From positions 345,480-409,479 of the forward strand of contig JAKFVT010000059.1 of the NCBI GenBank assembly GCA_021732005.1: a stretch of DNA of 64,000 nucleotides, written 5' to 3'. The notes under the pieces were generated by a model, which was given only the letters and a program-made list of their open reading frames with translations, searched no databases and was not told the DNA's origin. Source of the DNA: Mycobacterium sp. (GTDB taxonomy: Bacteria > Actinomycetota > Actinomycetes > Mycobacteriales > Mycobacteriaceae). How positions within the stretch are numbered: position 1 is the first letter of the stretch; the number at the start of each line of letters is the position of its first letter. A program made the translations under genes and the position numbers. Positions 1-8,754 of this stretch are shown piece by piece.

Positions 1-144
1 CGAGGCGCGGTCAGCCATGCCTAAGAAAGTGCAATAATCGGTACTGCGAGTGACAGCAACTCCTGGGCTGTCGATTCCGCCGGCGCGTCCACCCGATAGC
101 GACGCGGGATCTACAGCCGGCGGACAGTGACGAAAGGCGGGGAC

Positions 145-2091
145 GTGGGTCCGAACGGCAACGGGGCTGCGGGCAACCGGCAGAAGCTGGAAAAGGTCGT
201 CATCCGGTTCGCCGGTGACTCCGGAGACGGAATGCAGCTCACCGGTGACCGGTTCACCTCCGAAGCCGCGCTCTTCGGCAACGACCTTGCGACTCAACCG
301 AATTACCCCGCTGAGATCCGCGCACCACAGGGCACGCTGCCCGGCGTCTCGTCGTTCCAGATCCAGATCGCCGACTACGACATCCTCACCGCCGGTGACC
401 GTCCCGACGTGCTGGTCGCGATGAACCCCGCCGCGCTGAAGGCCAACATCGGCGATCTGCCGCGCGGTGGTCTGGTGATCGCCAACTCCGACGAATTCAC
501 CAAGCGCAATCTGGCGAAGGTCGGCTACGACGCCAACCCGCTGGAGAGCGGTGAACTCGACGACTACGTCGTGCAGGCCGTCGCGATGACCACCCTGACC
601 CTCGGTTCCGTCGAAGCGATCGGTGCGTCCAAGAAGGACGGCCAGCGCGCCAAGAACATGTTCGCGCTCGGGCTGCTGTCGTGGATGTACGGCCGGCCGA
701 TCGAGACCAGTGAGACGTTCATCCGGGAGAAGTTCGCTCGCAAACCCGATGTCGCCGAAGCCAACGTGCTGGCGCTGAAGGCCGGCTGGAACTACGGCGA
801 GACCACCGAGGCGTTCGGCACCACGTACGAGATCTCCCCGGCCAAGCTGGCCCCGGGCGAGTACCGGCAGATCTCCGGCAACACGGCCCTGGCCTACGGC
901 GTCATCGCCGCCGGTCAGCTCGCCGACATCCAGGTGGTGCTCGGCACCTACCCGATCACGCCGGCGTCGGACATCCTGCACGAGCTGTCCAAGCACAAGA
1001 ACTTCAACGTCTTGACCTTCCAGGCCGAGGACGAGATCGCCGGCGTCGGTGCCGCGATCGGCGCCTCCTACGGCGGAGCCCTGGGCGTGACGAGCACCTC
1101 GGGCCCCGGTATCTCGCTGAAGTCCGAGGCCATCGGCCTGGCCATGATGGCCGAGCTGCCGCTGCTGGTGATCGACGTGCAGCGTGGCGGACCGTCGACC
1201 GGCCTGCCCACCAAGACCGAGCAGGCCGACCTGCTGCAGGTGATGTTCGGTCGCAACGGTGAGTCGCCGGTTGCCGTGCTGGCCGCCAGCACGCCGTCGG
1301 ACTGCTTCGAGGTGGCCATCGAGGCCGCGCGCATCGCGCTGACATACCGGACGCCGGTGATCCTGCTCTCCGACGGCGCGATCGCCAACGGCTCTGAGCC
1401 GTGGCGGATCCCCGACATCGACTCCTTCGAGCCGATCGAGACCAATCTCGCCAAGGCCGGCGAGGACTTCCAGCCGTACGCCCGCGACCCCGAGACGCTG
1501 GCGCGCCAGTTCGCGGTTCCGGGCACGCCCGGGTTGGAGCACCGGATCGGCGGCCTGGAGTCGGCCAACGGCTCCGGCGCAATCTCCTACGAGCCGGCCA
1601 ACCACGACCTGATGGTCCGGTTGCGGCAGGCCAAGATCGCCGGCATTACGGTGCCCGACGTCAAGGTCGACGACCCGACCGGCGACGCGGAGCTACTGAT
1701 CCTCGGCTGGGGAAGCTCGTTCGGCCCGATCGGGGAAGCCTGTCGCCGGGCCCGGCGCCGCGGCATCAAGGTCGCGCAGGCTCACCTGCGGCACCTCAAC
1801 CCGCTGCCGGCCAACCTCGGCGAGGTGCTGCGTCAGTACAAGCACGTGGTGGTCCCCGAGATGAACCTCGGCCAGCTGGCGCTGCTGCTGCGTGGCACGT
1901 ACCTGGTAGACGTGCAGTCGGTGACAAAGGTCGAAGGCATGGCTTTCCTGGCCGACGAGCTGGAAGGCATCATCGATGCCGCACTCGACGGGACGTTGGC
2001 TGAAAAGGAAAGCGACAAAGCAAAATTCGCCCGGCTTGCGGCAGCTACCGTGAGTACTGGCACAGATGTTGGCGCAGGAGTGAACGCATGA
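145..2091 (+). CDS. korA: 2-oxoglutarate:ferredoxin oxidoreductase, alpha (fused gamma-alpha) subunit
   Basis: Catalyses CoA-dependent oxidative decarboxylation of 2-oxoglutarate with ferredoxin as acceptor, together with KorB; a cytosolic alternative to the lipoate-dependent dehydrogenase in the TCA cycle. The N-terminal third is the gamma domain (VVIRFAGDSGDGMQLTGDRF near residue 20), followed by the alpha pyrimidine-binding domain (GNTALAYGVIAAGQ, YPITPASDI, TSTSGPGISLKSE) and a C-terminal domain II. About 648 aa, normal for the fused actinobacterial form. GTG at 145 is preferred because AAAGG lies 7 bases upstream; a GTG at 127 in the same frame would add six residues and has no good ribosome site. 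The stop overlaps the korB start by four bases, so the pair is translationally coupled. Family and function are clear; the start is less certain. Confidence 0.93.
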   Translation: MGPNGNGAAGNRQKLEKVVIRFAGDSGDGMQLTGDRFTSEAALFGNDLATQPNYPAEIRAPQGTLPGVSSFQIQIADYDILTAGDRPDVLVAMNPAALKANIGDLPRGGLVIANSDEFTKRNLAKVGYDANPLESGELDDYVVQAVAMTTLTLGSVEAIGASKKDGQRAKNMFALGLLSWMYGRPIETSETFIREKFARKPDVAEANVLALKAGWNYGETTEAFGTTYEISPAKLAPGEYRQISGNTALAYGVIAAGQLADIQVVLGTYPITPASDILHELSKHKNFNVLTFQAEDEIAGVGAAIGASYGGALGVTSTSGPGISLKSEAIGLAMMAELPLLVIDVQRGGPSTGLPTKTEQADLLQVMFGRNGESPVAVLAASTPSDCFEVAIEAARIALTYRTPVILLSDGAIANGSEPWRIPDIDSFEPIETNLAKAGEDFQPYARDPETLARQFAVPGTPGLEHRIGGLESANGSGAISYEPANHDLMVRLRQAKIAGITVPDVKVDDPTGDAELLILGWGSSFGPIGEACRRARRRGIKVAQAHLRHLNPLPANLGEVLRQYKHVVVPEMNLGQLALLLRGTYLVDVQSVTKVEGMAFLADELEGIIDAALDGTLAEKESDKAKFARLAAATVSTGTDVGAGVNA

Positions 2092-3164
2092 CTGACCTGA
2101 TCGGCTCGGACCTGCTGGCACCGAGTGTGTCCAAGACGGCGTGGGTGCCGACCACCGACGAGCCGCAGAAGGCCAAGGACTTCACCAGTGACCAGGAGGT
2201 CCGCTGGTGCCCCGGTTGCGGTGACTACGTCATCCTGAACACGATCCGCAACTTCCTGCCGGACCTCGGTCTGCGCCGGGAGAACATCGCGTTCATCAGC
2301 GGTATCGGCTGCTCGAGCCGGTTCCCGTACTACCTGGAGACCTACGGTTTCCACTCGATCCACGGTCGTGCGCCGACCATCGCCACCGGTCTGGCGCTGG
2401 CCCGCCCGGACCTGTCCGTGTGGGTTGTCACCGGCGACGGCGATGCCCTCTCCATCGGTGGCAATCACCTGATCCATGCGCTGCGCCGCAACGTCAACAT
2501 CACGATCCTGCTGTTCAACAACCGGATCTACGGTCTGACCAAGGGGCAGTACTCGCCGACCTCCGAGGTCGGCAAGGTCACCAAGTCCACCCCGATGGGC
2601 TCGCTGGATCATCCGTTCAACCCGGTGTCGCTGGCCCTGGGCGCCGAGGCGACGTTCGTCGGCCGGGCGCTGGACTCCGATCGCAAGGGTCTGTCCGAGG
2701 TCCTGAAGGCGGCCGCCGAGCATCGCGGTGCCGCACTGGTCGAGATCATGCAGGACTGCCCGATCTTCAACGACGGCTCCTTCGACCTGCTCCGCAAGGA
2801 AGGCGCCGAGGAGCGCATCATCAACGTCCGTCAGGGCGAGCCGGTGGTGTTCGGCGCCAACGGCGAGTACTGCGTGGTGAAGAGCGGCTTCGGCCTGGAC
2901 GTCGCCAAGACCGCCGACGTGGCGGCCAGCGACATCGTGGTGCACGACGCCACCATCGCCGACTCGGCCTACGCGTTCGCATTGTCGCGGCTCAGCGATC
3001 AGAACCTCGAGCACACCGTGATGGGAGTGTTCCGCCAGGTCAACCGGCCGACGTATGACGACGCCGCCCGCGACCAGGTTCGGATGGCCCGCGAGGCCAC
3101 CCCGCACGACCGGCACGCGCTGCAGTCACTGCTGCGCGGTCGCGACACCTGGACTGTGGACTAG
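2088..3164 (+). CDS. korB: 2-oxoglutarate:ferredoxin oxidoreductase, beta subunit
   Basis: Thiamine-diphosphate-binding beta subunit, partner of KorA. The Mg-ThDP site is visible as GDGDALSIGGNHLIHALRRN followed by FNNRIYGLTKGQYSPTS. Cys residues in RWCPGCGDY and GIGCSS, with a later Cys, are those that bind the [4Fe-4S] cluster in this family. 358 aa, full length. ATG overlaps the korA stop (ATGA) and AGGAG lies 8 bases before it. mobA follows after 8 bases, so all three may be one transcript. Confidence 0.94.
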   Translation: MTDLIGSDLLAPSVSKTAWVPTTDEPQKAKDFTSDQEVRWCPGCGDYVILNTIRNFLPDLGLRRENIAFISGIGCSSRFPYYLETYGFHSIHGRAPTIATGLALARPDLSVWVVTGDGDALSIGGNHLIHALRRNVNITILLFNNRIYGLTKGQYSPTSEVGKVTKSTPMGSLDHPFNPVSLALGAEATFVGRALDSDRKGLSEVLKAAAEHRGAALVEIMQDCPIFNDGSFDLLRKEGAEERIINVRQGEPVVFGANGEYCVVKSGFGLDVAKTADVAASDIVVHDATIADSAYAFALSRLSDQNLEHTVMGVFRQVNRPTYDDAARDQVRMAREATPHDRHALQSLLRGRDTWTVD

Positions 3165-3172
3165 ATCGAACC

Positions 3173-3751
3173 GTGAGCACGCCCGCCCCGCTGGCCGCCG
3201 TAGTACTGGCTGGTGGGGCGTCGCGGCGCATGGGCCGGGACAAGGCCACCCTGCCGCACCCCGACGGCGGCGCCACGATGGTGGAGTACACCGTGGCCAC
3301 GCTGAGCTCCCGCTGCGCACCGGTGTTCGTGATCGCGGCCCCCGGTCAGGCGCTTCCCGTGCTCGACGGGCAGATATTGCGTGACGAGGTCCGGGGAGTC
3401 GGGCCATTGCTGGCCACCGCTCGCGGGCTGCGGGCGGCCGCGGAGGCCGGGGTGGAGCGCGCCTTCGTCACCGCCGTCGACATGCCGTTCCTGTCCACCG
3501 AGATCATCGACGAGCTCGCCCGACACCGCGGTGTGGACATCGTGCTGCCGTGGGACGGCCGCGACCACTACCTGGCCGGCATCTACAACACTGCTCTTGC
3601 CGACCACATCGACGCCTTGGTCGCCGCGGGTGAGCGGAGCATGCGAGCGCTGGCGGAATCTGTCGTCACTCAGCGGATCGTGAGGCCGGCCAGCCGTGCG
3701 CTGGCGAACGTCAATTCGCCGGCCGATCTGGCGCAGCAAATCGCCGGATAA
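3173..3751 (+). CDS. mobA: molybdenum cofactor guanylyltransferase (MobA)
   Basis: Transfers GMP from GTP to molybdopterin to make the guanine-dinucleotide form of the cofactor. The nucleotidyltransferase signature LAGGASRRMGRDKATLP is at residues 13-29 and a metal-binding Asp sits in FVTAVDMPFLS. 192 aa is normal for the family. GTG start 8 bases after korB. The molybdopterin oxidoreductase at 24.6-27.1 kb in this window belongs to a family that uses this cofactor. CTP- and GTP-specific relatives (MocA, CofC) look similar, but locus position next to korAB matches H37Rv mobA. Confidence 0.85.
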   Translation: MSTPAPLAAVVLAGGASRRMGRDKATLPHPDGGATMVEYTVATLSSRCAPVFVIAAPGQALPVLDGQILRDEVRGVGPLLATARGLRAAAEAGVERAFVTAVDMPFLSTEIIDELARHRGVDIVLPWDGRDHYLAGIYNTALADHIDALVAAGERSMRALAESVVTQRIVRPASRALANVNSPADLAQQIAG

Positions 3752-3796
3752 ACGGCGTCCGGAGCGAATTCGGAATCGATGGACAATGTGAGCGGT

Positions 3797-3821
3797 GCCG
3801 ATTTCCGTATTGCAAATCGGC
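3797..3821. terminator. hairpin downstream of mobA
   Basis: Perfect 8-bp arms GCCGATTT and AAATCGGC around a 9-base loop, 46 bases after the mobA stop. There is no U-tract, so it could be a weak terminator or an mRNA 3'-end stabiliser for the korA-korB-mobA transcript. Confidence 0.4.
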
Positions 3822-4098
3822 CGGCGTGCCGTTGCTACAGGACTTACTGAGGGACAACACAATTCGGGCGTTCGACGAGTGTCGGGCGCCGTCCTGTCCG
3901 TTCACTCCGGATCGACACCGGGACGTTACGGAATCACGTCATGCCGCTGCCGCCTTGAACTCAGCCGCCAGCTAACGAATTACCCGGTGCCGGTGCTGTT
4001 GGGGCAGGTGGGGCGGGTTTGGTTGACGTGATCGACCGAAATCGCAAAGTTCGATGCCGTGCGTTATCAAGAACCTGTGTCCGGGACCACAATTTGTA

Positions 4099-4114
4099 CG
4101 TGATAAACGTCACG
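4099..4114. promoter_or_regulatory. CRP-like site (GTGA-N6-TCAC)
   Basis: CGTGATAAACGTCACG keeps the GTGA-N6-TCAC core of the mycobacterial CRP (Rv3676) consensus TGTGA-N6-TCACA; the two outer bases differ symmetrically. It is about 400 bases upstream of the first rpf start. CRP control of rpfA is established in M. tuberculosis; control here is inferred. Confidence 0.4.
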
Positions 4115-4510
4115 CAATTTACGGGCGTGTCAACAAAACGCCCGGTCGGGAAACTGCATCCTGACCTGCACTGACAACGCATAGCTTTCACTCGTAACCA
4201 TCTCGTGATCTAACCGAGATAAGCGTGTCGTTGATGTGACTTCATTTCTCCCGCTTTGTAGCGTCCTACCCGGTCCCGCAAGGGAGCAAACAACTGCAGA
4301 TATGACTCCACACATTTGAACCCTGCGTGTGAGCGGGGCCGGGGAGGTCGCAACGACCTTCTGTGGATCACCGGAGAAGTGATTCCGCGGTGATGCCGGC
4401 CTCCGCTGTCGTGCCCGACCGAGACGGCGCGACCCGAAACCCGGCTGTCCCACGGGACCGCATCCGTCCGACGACGGCGGTCTGGCGCGCGTACGGCGAA
4501 AGGAAAACTG

Positions 4511-4846
4511 TTGAACAACGTCCGCAAAACGCTCGCACGGTCCTTCGGCATCGCCGCCATCGGTGGCGCTACCGTCCTTGCTCCGATGGTCCTCGGCACC
4601 GCCACCGCCTCGGCGGACGGCATGAACTGGGACGCGGTCGCAGCGTGCGAGTCCGGCGGTAACTGGGCGATCAATACCGGTAACGGCTACTACGGCGGGC
4701 TGCAGTTCACTCTGGGCACCTGGCGTGCCAACGGCGGTTCGGGTTCGCCGCACATGGCGTCGCGCGATGAGCAGATTCGGGTGGCCGAGAACGTGCTGCG
4801 AAGCCAGGGCCGAGGCGCCTGGCCGGTCTGCGGCCGTCGCGGCTGA
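4511..4846 (+). CDS. resuscitation-promoting factor, short Rpf-domain protein
   Basis: Secreted peptidoglycan-cleaving lysozyme/transglycosylase-like factor that promotes exit from dormancy. Residues 1-36 form a Sec signal peptide ending ATASA-D; the rest is almost exactly one Rpf domain (MNWDAVAACESGGNWAINTG, catalytic Glu in ACESGG, GGLQFTLGTW). Two Cys (ACESGG and PVCGRRG) are placed for the domain disulfide. At 111 aa it has no accessory domain. TTG start is supported by AAAGGAAAA just upstream and by the signal peptide beginning there. The locus matches rpfE (Rv2450c) in H37Rv, but which of the two tandem copies is the true orthologue is not decidable by eye. A strong terminator follows. 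Confidence 0.9.
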   Translation: MNNVRKTLARSFGIAAIGGATVLAPMVLGTATASADGMNWDAVAACESGGNWAINTGNGYYGGLQFTLGTWRANGGSGSPHMASRDEQIRVAENVLRSQGRGAWPVCGRRG

Positions 4847-4856
4847 TATAGCGCTC

Positions 4857-4897
4857 ATAAGGGTGGCGCCGGGTCGATGACCCGGCACCACCCTTAT
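4857..4897 (+). terminator. strong hairpin terminator after the first rpf gene
   Basis: Outer arms ATAAGGGTGG/CCACCCTTAT and inner arms GCCGGGTC/GACCCGGC, separated by a single C-A mismatch, with a 3-base loop and a short T run after it. It separates the two rpf genes, so the second should have its own promoter. Confidence 0.85.
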
Positions 4898-4969
4898 TTC
4901 TCCGGCCACTTCCTTATCAAAATTCTCAGAGAAATCAATCGACACGCCCGTAACAACTGCATCACGCGC

Positions 4970-4985
4970 TGCGATTCACATCACA
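4970..4985 (+). promoter_or_regulatory. CRP-like site upstream of the second rpf gene
   Basis: TGCGATTCACATCACA matches TGTGA-N6-TCACA with one mismatch (T to C in the left arm). Its centre is about 50 bases upstream of the ATG at 5028, a typical promoter distance. rpfA of M. tuberculosis is a known CRP target; this site suggests cAMP control of an rpf gene at this locus as well. No clear -10 box was identified. Confidence 0.45.
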
Positions 4986-5027
4986 GCGGCACACCAGTGC
5001 CCCCTTTGTCGGGAAGGGACAACACCA

Positions 5028-5519
5028 ATGAGCACTCTGCGCAGGATCATCACCCTCTCAGTCATCACCGCCGCCCTGGGCCTCGCCGGGTTCGTTCTGA
5101 GCATCGGAAATGCCAGCGCAGACAGCGGTGTGAACTGGGACGCTGTCGCGCAGTGCGAGTCGGGTGGCAACTGGGGCGCCAACACGGGCAACGGCTTCTC
5201 CGGCGGCCTGCAGTTCAGCGACGCCACCTGGAAGGCCAACGGCGGTATCGGCAGCGCGGCCCACGCCTCCCGCGAGGAGCAGATCCGGGTCGCCGAGAAC
5301 GTCGCCCGCAAGCAGGGCATGGGCGCCTGGCCGACGTGCGGCCAGGCCGCCGGAACGCCCGCCTTCGCCACCCCGGTCTCCAGCGGTGCCGCCCCGGCTC
5401 AGGGCGGGGCCTGCGCCAACGTGATGAGCGGCCCGTTCAAGTCCATCGACTTCAACAAGATGTGCCAGGCCTTCCACGACCCGAGCCGCGCGATCGCCAA
5501 CGCCCTCGGCCTCCGCTGA
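5028..5519 (+). CDS. resuscitation-promoting factor with C-terminal Cys-containing tail
   Basis: Second secreted Rpf. Signal peptide residues 1-31 (ends GNASA-D), Rpf domain about residues 33-110 (VNWDAVAQCESGGNWGANTG, catalytic Glu in QCESGG, PTCGQA), then an Ala/Pro-rich linker and a roughly 40-residue tail with two more Cys (GGACANV, NKMCQAF) that could form a second disulfide. 163 aa. ATG is preceded by GAAGGGA. The tail is not a domain I recognise. It lies 180 bp downstream of the other rpf gene, from which it is separated by a terminator; H37Rv, as I recall, has only rpfE at this place. Confidence 0.92.
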   Translation: MSTLRRIITLSVITAALGLAGFVLSIGNASADSGVNWDAVAQCESGGNWGANTGNGFSGGLQFSDATWKANGGIGSAAHASREEQIRVAENVARKQGMGAWPTCGQAAGTPAFATPVSSGAAPAQGGACANVMSGPFKSIDFNKMCQAFHDPSRAIANALGLR

Positions 5520-5528
5520 TACATCGCT

Positions 5529-5564
5529 ACGACGCCCAGCCGGCTCAGGCCGACTGGGCGTCGT
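5529..5564. terminator. bidirectional terminator between rpf and the FAD monooxygenase
   Basis: Perfect 11-bp arms ACGACGCCCAG/CTGGGCGTCGT in the gap between convergent genes, overlapping the last codons of the minus-strand monooxygenase. Suited to stop transcription from both sides. Confidence 0.75.
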
Positions 5565-6711
5565 CGCGTGTGGGGAGCCGAAAAGCCGACCGCGCGGCGA
5601 TCGACGCCAGGTGGCGGGTCACCAGTGCCTCCGGCACCACCACGGTGGCCCTGCTGGCCAGGGCGCTCAGCGCCGCGGGCCGCAGGTTCACCACGCGACC
5701 GATCAACCGCGATTCGGCGGCGATGGCGCGCACCCGGCGGCGGCGGAACGCTTCGAACCCCGCGAACGCCCTCGGCAGATCGGGGGACAGGTCGACGAAT
5801 GCGCCCAGCACGGCGGCATCCTCCAGCGCCTGACATCCGCCCTGACCCAGATGGGGTCGCATGGGGTGGGCGGCGTCGCCGACCAGCACCACCGGGCCCG
5901 CCGCCCAGCGTCGGGCGGTGCCGCGGTCGTAGAGGTCGTTGCGCAGTACCTCGGTGGGGTCGGTGGCCGCCAGCATGGCCGGGATCGGCGCGGCCCACGA
6001 TGCGAACTTCTCCTGCAGATACCCGAGCTCGCCCTCCGGCGCCGACGCGCCCTCGGCCGCGCGTTCGGTGGCGAACCAGTACGTCCGCTCGCCGCCCATC
6101 GGGACGTGGCCGACCTCAGCCCCCGCGCCCATCGTCTCGCCGGCCAGGTCGGGGTCGATGGAGATCGAGGCGACACCGCGCCAGGCCGTGTATCCGGCGT
6201 AGCGGTGACGCAGGGGGCCGTTGAGATGGCGCGCCACCACCGAGCCGGTGCCGTCGGCGCCGACCACCGCGTCGACGTCGCGGGTCGAGGAATCCGTCAA
6301 GTGAAGCCGCATCCCGGCAGCCGTCGAGCTGAGCTCGCGAACCCCCACCCCCTCGACGACGGTGCCCAGCGGCAGTGCGCCGGCCAGAACGTCGCGCAAG
6401 GCTGCGCGCTGCAGCACCACCAGCGGCTCACCCAGCGCGGTGACGATCCGCTCACCGGCCGGGCGGCGCAACCACCGGCCGTCCTTCCAGCGGATCGCGC
6501 CCGCGGCGATCCTGCCGCCCGCCGCCCGCACCTGATCGCCGAGACGCAGATGGTCGAGGGCGGCCAGGGCGTTCGGCCAGATACTGATCCCCGCACCGGA
6601 ACCGGTGTCGGTGCGCTGCTCGATCACGGTGACGGCATGACCGCGCCAGGCCAGCGCCGCGGCGGTGGCGAGTCCGGCGATGCCCGCCCCGACGACTGCG
6701 ATCTCGGCCAT
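5545..6711 (-). CDS. FAD-dependent monooxygenase (PHBH/UbiH fold)
   Basis: Flavoprotein hydroxylase of the p-hydroxybenzoate hydroxylase group, using NAD(P)H and O2 on an unknown, probably aromatic, substrate. FAD-binding Rossmann motif AVVGAGIAGLATAAALAWRG at residues 4-23 with the ribose-binding Glu in VIEQR; DG motif VVGADGTGSVVA; GD motif VVLVGDAAHPMRPHLGQGG. 388 aa, normal length. TAGGTT (6718-6723 on the opposite strand) ends 6 bases before the ATG, so the mRNA is probably leaderless. Divergent from the S9 peptidase with a 36-bp gap. Natural substrate cannot be inferred from neighbours. Confidence 0.88.
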   Translation of the reverse strand: MAEIAVVGAGIAGLATAAALAWRGHAVTVIEQRTDTGSGAGISIWPNALAALDHLRLGDQVRAAGGRIAAGAIRWKDGRWLRRPAGERIVTALGEPLVVLQRAALRDVLAGALPLGTVVEGVGVRELSSTAAGMRLHLTDSSTRDVDAVVGADGTGSVVARHLNGPLRHRYAGYTAWRGVASISIDPDLAGETMGAGAEVGHVPMGGERTYWFATERAAEGASAPEGELGYLQEKFASWAAPIPAMLAATDPTEVLRNDLYDRGTARRWAAGPVVLVGDAAHPMRPHLGQGGCQALEDAAVLGAFVDLSPDLPRAFAGFEAFRRRRVRAIAAESRLIGRVVNLRPAALSALASRATVVVPEALVTRHLASIAARSAFRLPTRDDAQSA

Positions 6712-6717
6712 GTCCCG

Positions 6718-6723
6718 AACCTA
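6718..6723 (-). promoter_or_regulatory. -10 box for the FAD monooxygenase (leaderless)
   Basis: Reads TAGGTT on the minus strand, fitting TANNNT, with exactly 6 bases before the start codon; predicted transcription and translation start coincide. Confidence 0.45.
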
Positions 6724-6747
6724 ACCGGCGTGTGCTACCAACGGGGC

Positions 6748-8730
6748 ATGACCTCGGTCCCATTCGACGATCTCGACGACTACATCGCACTGCCCCGGGT
6801 TTCCGGGCTGGCGGTGTCGGCCGACGGGTCGCGCGTCGTCACATGCGTCGCCGAACTCAACACCGCCAAGACCGAATACATCACCGCGCTGTGGGAACTG
6901 GACCCGGCCGGTGCGGCTCCGGCCCGCCGGCTGACGCGCGGCGCAAAGGGCGAAGCCGCACCGGCGTTCACCGCCGGCGGCGATCTGCTCTTCACCTCGG
7001 TACGGCCCAACGCGGACGACGACACACCGCCGGCCGCGCTGTGGTTGCTGCCCGCCGCAGGCGGGGAGTCCGTCCAGCTGGCCGAGTTGCCTGCCGGGAT
7101 CACCGCCGTGCGGACCGCGCGCAGCGCAGCCGCCGTCGTCATCGGTGCCCCGCTGTTGCCGTCGGCCGGCAGCGTCGACGACGAGCGCCGGCTGCGGAAA
7201 CTGCGTAAGGACAACAAGATCAGTGCGATCCTGCACACCGGCTACCCGGTGCGGCACTGGGACTCCGACCTCGGCCCGGATGAGACGCATCTGTTCCGCG
7301 TCGCTGCCGACGGTGAGCTGACCGACCTGACGCGTGAGCCCGGGCCGGCACTAGGTGAGGCGGATTTCGCCGTCAGCCCGGACGGCACCTTCGCGGTCGC
7401 GACCTGGCGGGTGTCCGCGCCGCGCGCTGCCCTGCGATCGATGCTGGTGCGCATCGACCTGGGGACCGGCGAGCGTTCGGTGATCGCCGAGGATCCCGCC
7501 GCGGACCTGGAACACCCGGCCATCTCACCGGACGGCACGGCCGTGGTGTTCACCCGTGAGACCGTCTCGACCCCGCACAAGGCACCACGAATCACGTTGT
7601 GCCGCTTGGATCTACGATCTGGCGACTGGGAGCAATTGGCCACCGGGTGGGACCGGTGGCCGGCTTCGGCGACTTGGGCGCACGACGGCTCCGCGGTTCT
7701 GGTCACCGCCGACGACAACGGCCGCTGCCCGATCTTCGAGATCAGTCTGGATGGCGACGTCCGCCGGATCACCGACGACGACTTCAGCTACTCGAACGTC
7801 ACCGCCGCACCCGACGGCGTCGTCTACGCGCTGCGAAGCTCCTATGCGGCGCCACCGCACCCCGTGCGCGTCGACCCGCACGGTGCGATCAGCGTGCTGC
7901 CGTGCGTGGAATTGCCTGAGCTGCCCGGCGAATTGACCGAGACCGTCGCGACCACCGCCGACGGAACGAGGGTGCGGTCCTGGCTGGTGTTGCCTCGCGC
8001 GACCGAGCCTGCGCCGCTGCTGTTGTGGATTCACGGCGGACCGCTGGGCAGCTGGAACGTGTGGTCGTGGCGGTGGAATCCGTGGTTGATGGCGGCCCGC
8101 GGGTACGCCGTGCTGCTGCCCGACCCGGCGCTGTCGACCGGGTACGGGCAGGACTTCATCCAGCGCGGCTGGGGCGCCTGGGGCGGGCCGCCCTACGAGG
8201 ATCTGATGGCCGCCGTCGACGCCGCGGTGGCGCACCCGGGCATCGACTCCGAGCGCACGGCGGCGATGGGCGGCTCGTTCGGCGGCTATATGGCCAACTG
8301 GGTGGCCGGCCACACCGACCGTTTCGCGGCGATCGTCACCCATGCCAGCCTCTGGGCGCTCGACCAGTTCGGTCCGACCACCGACGGCGCCTACTACTGG
8401 GCTCGCGAGATGACACCGGCCATGGCGCAAGACAATTCGCCACACCGCTTCGTCGAGCACATCACCACCCCGATGCTGGTGATTCACGGTGACAAGGACT
8501 ATCGCGTGCCGATCGGCGAGGCGTTGCGACTGTGGTACGAGCTGCTGACCGACTCCGGGCTGCCCGCCGCCGACGACGGCACCTCGGTGCACCGGTTCCT
8601 GTACTTCCCGTCCGAGAACCACTGGGTGCTGTCGCCGCAGCACGCGAAGATCTGGTACCAGGTGGTCACCGCGTTCCTGGCCGAACACGTGCTCGGGGAG
8701 ACGGCGCAGTTCCCCGAAACGCTGGGCTGA
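6748..8730 (+). CDS. S9 family prolyl oligopeptidase-like serine peptidase
   Basis: Beta-propeller N-terminal half (residues about 1-400, several SPDGT/APDG blade motifs) and alpha/beta-hydrolase C-terminal half. Nucleophile Ser is in GGSFGGYMANW; the catalytic Asp is likely in HGDKDYRVPIG and the His in SENHWVLS. An HGGP oxyanion motif is present. 660 aa. The same frame runs open upstream to 5611, but that part is antisense to the monooxygenase; ATG 6748 begins the recognisable protein (MTSVPFDDLDDYIALPRVSG). Likely a cytosolic oligopeptidase or acylaminoacyl peptidase; no signal peptide. Confidence 0.9.
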   Translation: MTSVPFDDLDDYIALPRVSGLAVSADGSRVVTCVAELNTAKTEYITALWELDPAGAAPARRLTRGAKGEAAPAFTAGGDLLFTSVRPNADDDTPPAALWLLPAAGGESVQLAELPAGITAVRTARSAAAVVIGAPLLPSAGSVDDERRLRKLRKDNKISAILHTGYPVRHWDSDLGPDETHLFRVAADGELTDLTREPGPALGEADFAVSPDGTFAVATWRVSAPRAALRSMLVRIDLGTGERSVIAEDPAADLEHPAISPDGTAVVFTRETVSTPHKAPRITLCRLDLRSGDWEQLATGWDRWPASATWAHDGSAVLVTADDNGRCPIFEISLDGDVRRITDDDFSYSNVTAAPDGVVYALRSSYAAPPHPVRVDPHGAISVLPCVELPELPGELTETVATTADGTRVRSWLVLPRATEPAPLLLWIHGGPLGSWNVWSWRWNPWLMAARGYAVLLPDPALSTGYGQDFIQRGWGAWGGPPYEDLMAAVDAAVAHPGIDSERTAAMGGSFGGYMANWVAGHTDRFAAIVTHASLWALDQFGPTTDGAYYWAREMTPAMAQDNSPHRFVEHITTPMLVIHGDKDYRVPIGEALRLWYELLTDSGLPAADDGTSVHRFLYFPSENHWVLSPQHAKIWYQVVTAFLAEHVLGETAQFPETLG

Positions 8731-8754
8731 CCGGCCCCCGGTAAGTTGGCCACC

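Larger units (their letters stand above)
3752..4510. other. 759-bp non-coding region between mobA and the first rpf gene
   Basis: No convincing gene. Short open frames here lack ribosome sites and family signatures. It holds a hairpin near 3797-3821 (8-bp arms), a CRP-like palindrome at 4099-4114, and directly after it a second hairpin at 4122-4144 with perfect 7-bp arms (CGGGCGT/ACGCCCG, 9-base loop). Base composition is more AT-rich at 4040-4260 than in the flanking genes, as expected of a promoter region. The rpf mRNA may have a leader of several hundred bases. I looked for the ydaO/c-di-AMP riboswitch core known upstream of some actinobacterial rpf genes and did not recognise it. Confidence 0.6.

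Noticed and set aside
3795..4031. 78-codon frame after mobA
   Set aside because: No ribosome site, hairpin in its first codons, no motif.
4115..4510. c-di-AMP (ydaO) riboswitch upstream of rpf
   Set aside because: Known upstream of some actinobacterial rpf genes, but the conserved purine-rich core was not found by eye. A covariance-model search (Rfam RF00379) would decide.
5611..6747. Upstream extension of the S9 peptidase frame
   Set aside because: It lies antisense to the FAD monooxygenase, which has intact FAD motifs; the peptidase family begins at 6748.
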